NCBI GenBank assembly: GCA_002348265.1
Contig: DEAT01000028.1
Location: forward strand, 46,788 to 81,941
Source: Gemmatimonadales bacterium UBA2975
GTDB lineage: Bacteria > Gemmatimonadota > Gemmatimonadetes > Longimicrobiales > Gaopeijiaceae
Direction of reading: 5' to 3'
DNA: 35,154 nt
In this document: positions 33,415 to 35,154 of the stretch, one piece after another
How positions within the stretch are numbered: position 1 is the stretch's first letter
Layout: each line of letters opens with the position of its first letter
Notes under the pieces: generated by a model
Databases searched by the model: none
Told to the model about the DNA's origin: nothing
Seen by the model: only the letters and a program-made list of their open reading frames with translations
Translations under genes and position numbers: made by a program

Positions 33415-35148
33415 TCAGCTCTCCCTATTCTTCGCCCTAGACCAACCCCTGTGCCCACGTGCCCGCCTTTCGTAATCGGCTCTCCATGCCTCTAGGACCT
33501 GTTCCGCTCGGTTCTTAGGAATGATCCCAGCTATATAATCAGGATTCTCATGCATTGTTCGAAAAAGCTCAGAACCTAGTTCCTTAACAAGCGTATCGGC
33601 AGTTTTCTCGCCAACACCCTTGTACCGATGGGTGAGATATCGTGCGATAGCACCCGGATCTGAAGGTAAAGCCAAGTCGGATACCTTAACGTCTTCGGTG
33701 TCAGCCATATCGGACTCAGCAGGAACCTCCCTCAGTACTTCTTCTGTGTTATACCCTCTAGATACAGACCTTTCAACCTTTAAACTCTCCTGTGACGCTA
33801 GAAGCTCGGTACTAGGATCGGATGAAATGTGCTCGGAGCCCATCGTCGCCTTCACCCCTTGACCTTCGAAGAGTTTGGGCGCTTCATCGCTATCATTCTT
33901 TGACCCGCGCCGGGATCCAAACCGAAGTCCAAACCAACCACGCTTCTGAGGCTTCTGAGCCTCTGACAGATCATCGACCACTTCACCCTTAGCGTCATCG
34001 CTGGAAGCCCCAGTACCATCCTCCTTAAAGTCCTCACCTCCCCCCAACGGCTTCGGATCCTTGATCATTGAGACATCAAGGTTGCCCCTTTCCGTGCGAC
34101 TAACACTCACGACGCCATCTTTCTCTGCTTGACCCAAGAAGCGACTGAACTTGGCAAAGCCGAGTTCGGTCTCGTCGAAATCAGAGTCGGCCGCCAGCAT
34201 TTTTCGCTTGAGATCTGAGTCCCGTACTGGATCCTTTCCAACTGCATGAAGGTCGGACAAAACACTCCGCAATGCCTCATATGCCTGCGCAAGACCTTCC
34301 TTCCCCTCGACGCCAGCACCTGTCGCAACCTCAGCTCTGGTAGAACTCAGTTCTTGACGGGACCCTCTAGCCCCTCCTCGACGCGAGCGAGGTCGTCCGC
34401 TTTCACGGCGACTGTTGCGAGCCTTTGTGGCTGTGATCTCGTATTGCCCGTTCTCCATCTTCTTGAGGCCAACTAATCCACGAGACGCCGCCTCTGCCAA
34501 GAACTTGCTGAATTTCGAGAACCCGATCGAGCTTTCGTCAAAAGATGGGTCGAGTTCCTGCATCACCTGCTTTAGGCGGTCGGAGCGCATTACGTCGCCT
34601 CGGCTAACCATCTTCGTGACTGCATCTCGAACCAAGGTCCAGGGATCACGCGCGGCATGATCAAGTTCGGCCGTGTTCGTTAGACCTGTAAGACTCGTGT
34701 ACGAATAGTATTCGTCGCAATTCTGCACGAGGATGTCTGAACTGGACTCCTGAAGTCCAACACCAATCACATACTTTCCATACTCCTTGAGCTTAAGCAC
34801 AAGACTAGAAAAATCAGAATCCCCAGTGAGGAGTATGTACGTACCAATCTCTGGGCGAATGAAAACCAATTCGAGCGCATCAATCGCCATTCTGAGGTCG
34901 GTCGCATTCTTCTTGTTGCTTCCATATGCTGGCGCAAAAATCAGATCAACGGACGCCTCCGAAAGGGGAACAATATACTGCGGGTATCTTCGCCAATCCG
35001 CGTAGGCCCTTTGAACACTGACCTTACCCTTGATAACATCTGAGTCGAGGAGCGTCTTGAGTTCCTTTGAAAGATCGGAACGCATACCCATCGTGACATT
35101 GTCAAAGTCGATGAGGAGCGCCGCATGCGGTGACTCAGGACCCGCCAT
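33415..35148 (-). CDS. NYN-domain RNase-like protein with two LOTUS (OST-HTH) and HhH domains
   Basis: A 577-residue protein reading from ATG 35148 (a GTG lies at 35154 and the frame may continue past the edge). Domains in order: NYN/PIN-like nuclease (about 10-150) with the acidic residues LIDFDN (Asp14, Asp16), TDLRMAID (Asp84, Asp90) and TGDSDF (Asp110, Asp112) all present; an OST-HTH/LOTUS repeat (about 169-239); a second one (about 287-362), each with the FxKFSxFL core; an Arg/Gly-rich linker between them (241-267); a long acidic, probably disordered stretch (363-495); and a C-terminal helix-hairpin-helix (KGVGEKTADTLVKELG, about 509-525, plus a second helix pair). Likely RNA or structured nucleic-acid targeting; activity is inferred. 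Confidence 0.88.
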   Translation of the reverse strand: MAGPESPHAALLIDFDNVTMGMRSDLSKELKTLLDSDVIKGKVSVQRAYADWRRYPQYIVPLSEASVDLIFAPAYGSNKKNATDLRMAIDALELVFIRPEIGTYILLTGDSDFSSLVLKLKEYGKYVIGVGLQESSSDILVQNCDEYYSYTSLTGLTNTAELDHAARDPWTLVRDAVTKMVSRGDVMRSDRLKQVMQELDPSFDESSIGFSKFSKFLAEAASRGLVGLKKMENGQYEITATKARNSRRESGRPRSRRGGARGSRQELSSTRAEVATGAGVEGKEGLAQAYEALRSVLSDLHAVGKDPVRDSDLKRKMLAADSDFDETELGFAKFSRFLGQAEKDGVVSVSRTERGNLDVSMIKDPKPLGGGEDFKEDGTGASSDDAKGEVVDDLSEAQKPQKRGWFGLRFGSRRGSKNDSDEAPKLFEGQGVKATMGSEHISSDPSTELLASQESLKVERSVSRGYNTEEVLREVPAESDMADTEDVKVSDLALPSDPGAIARYLTHRYKGVGEKTADTLVKELGSELFRTMHENPDYIAGIIPKNRAEQVLEAWRADYERRARGHRGWSRAKNRES

Positions 35149-35154
35149 GCCCAC

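Noticed and set aside
1..35154. Mobile elements, CRISPR arrays, defence islands, rRNA
   Set aside because: No transposase, integrase, toxin-antitoxin, restriction or Cas motif, no regularly spaced repeats and no rRNA-like stretch were seen on reading both strands.

Overview
The window reads as a stretch of chromosome from a Gram-negative, free-living bacterium. It holds ordinary housekeeping genes packed tightly together, with no insertion sequence, phage gene, integrase, CRISPR array, rRNA or tRNA that I can recognise. Outer-membrane features are clear: a SurA-like chaperone, lipoproteins, a beta-barrel protein and an EnvC-type divisome activator. The gene set and the style of the proteins (frequent GTG/TTG starts, SH3b and LysM domains, two exported parvulins in a row) would suit Gemmatimonadota or a neighbouring phylum. 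That placement is an inference from memory, not a search result.

Left part (1-15695): a truncated lepA runs leftward off the window. Diverging from it is one co-directional cluster of eleven genes on the plus strand: a DUF58 protein, a BatA-like vWA membrane protein, mfd, two periplasmic parvulin isomerases, pdxA, ftsE, ftsX, envC, holB and moaC. Gaps are 0-46 bases and several junctions overlap, so it may be one transcription unit mixing envelope biogenesis, repair, B6 and molybdopterin synthesis. FtsE, FtsX and the catalytically dead LytM protein EnvC form a recognisable cell-wall hydrolase activation system.

Middle part (15736-22040): on the minus strand a small conserved-looking protein, guaB and an MltD-like lytic transglycosylase lie in series. 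A hexapeptide acyltransferase diverges from them and converges on acs (acetyl-CoA synthetase).

Right part (22041-35154): a Fur-family regulator has a good sigma70-type promoter overlapped by GTTATAA repeats. It is followed by a PBP4-type DD-peptidase fused to LysM, a small hypothetical gene, a DMT/EamA exporter, a triple-SH3b secreted protein, a beta-barrel protein, moeA, an M23 lipoprotein, etfA/etfB, an NhaC-type antiporter and a NYN-LOTUS-LOTUS-HhH protein at the right edge.

Themes: peptidoglycan remodelling recurs (EnvC/FtsEX, MltD, PBP4-LysM, M23 lipoprotein, SH3b protein), as does molybdenum cofactor synthesis (moaC, moeA). The least conventional protein is the NYN-LOTUS-HhH putative RNase. 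The least explained DNA is the hairpin-bearing gap 24903-25184 and the operator-like repeats in front of the fur-family gene. I did not find a convincing wholly new multi-gene system.
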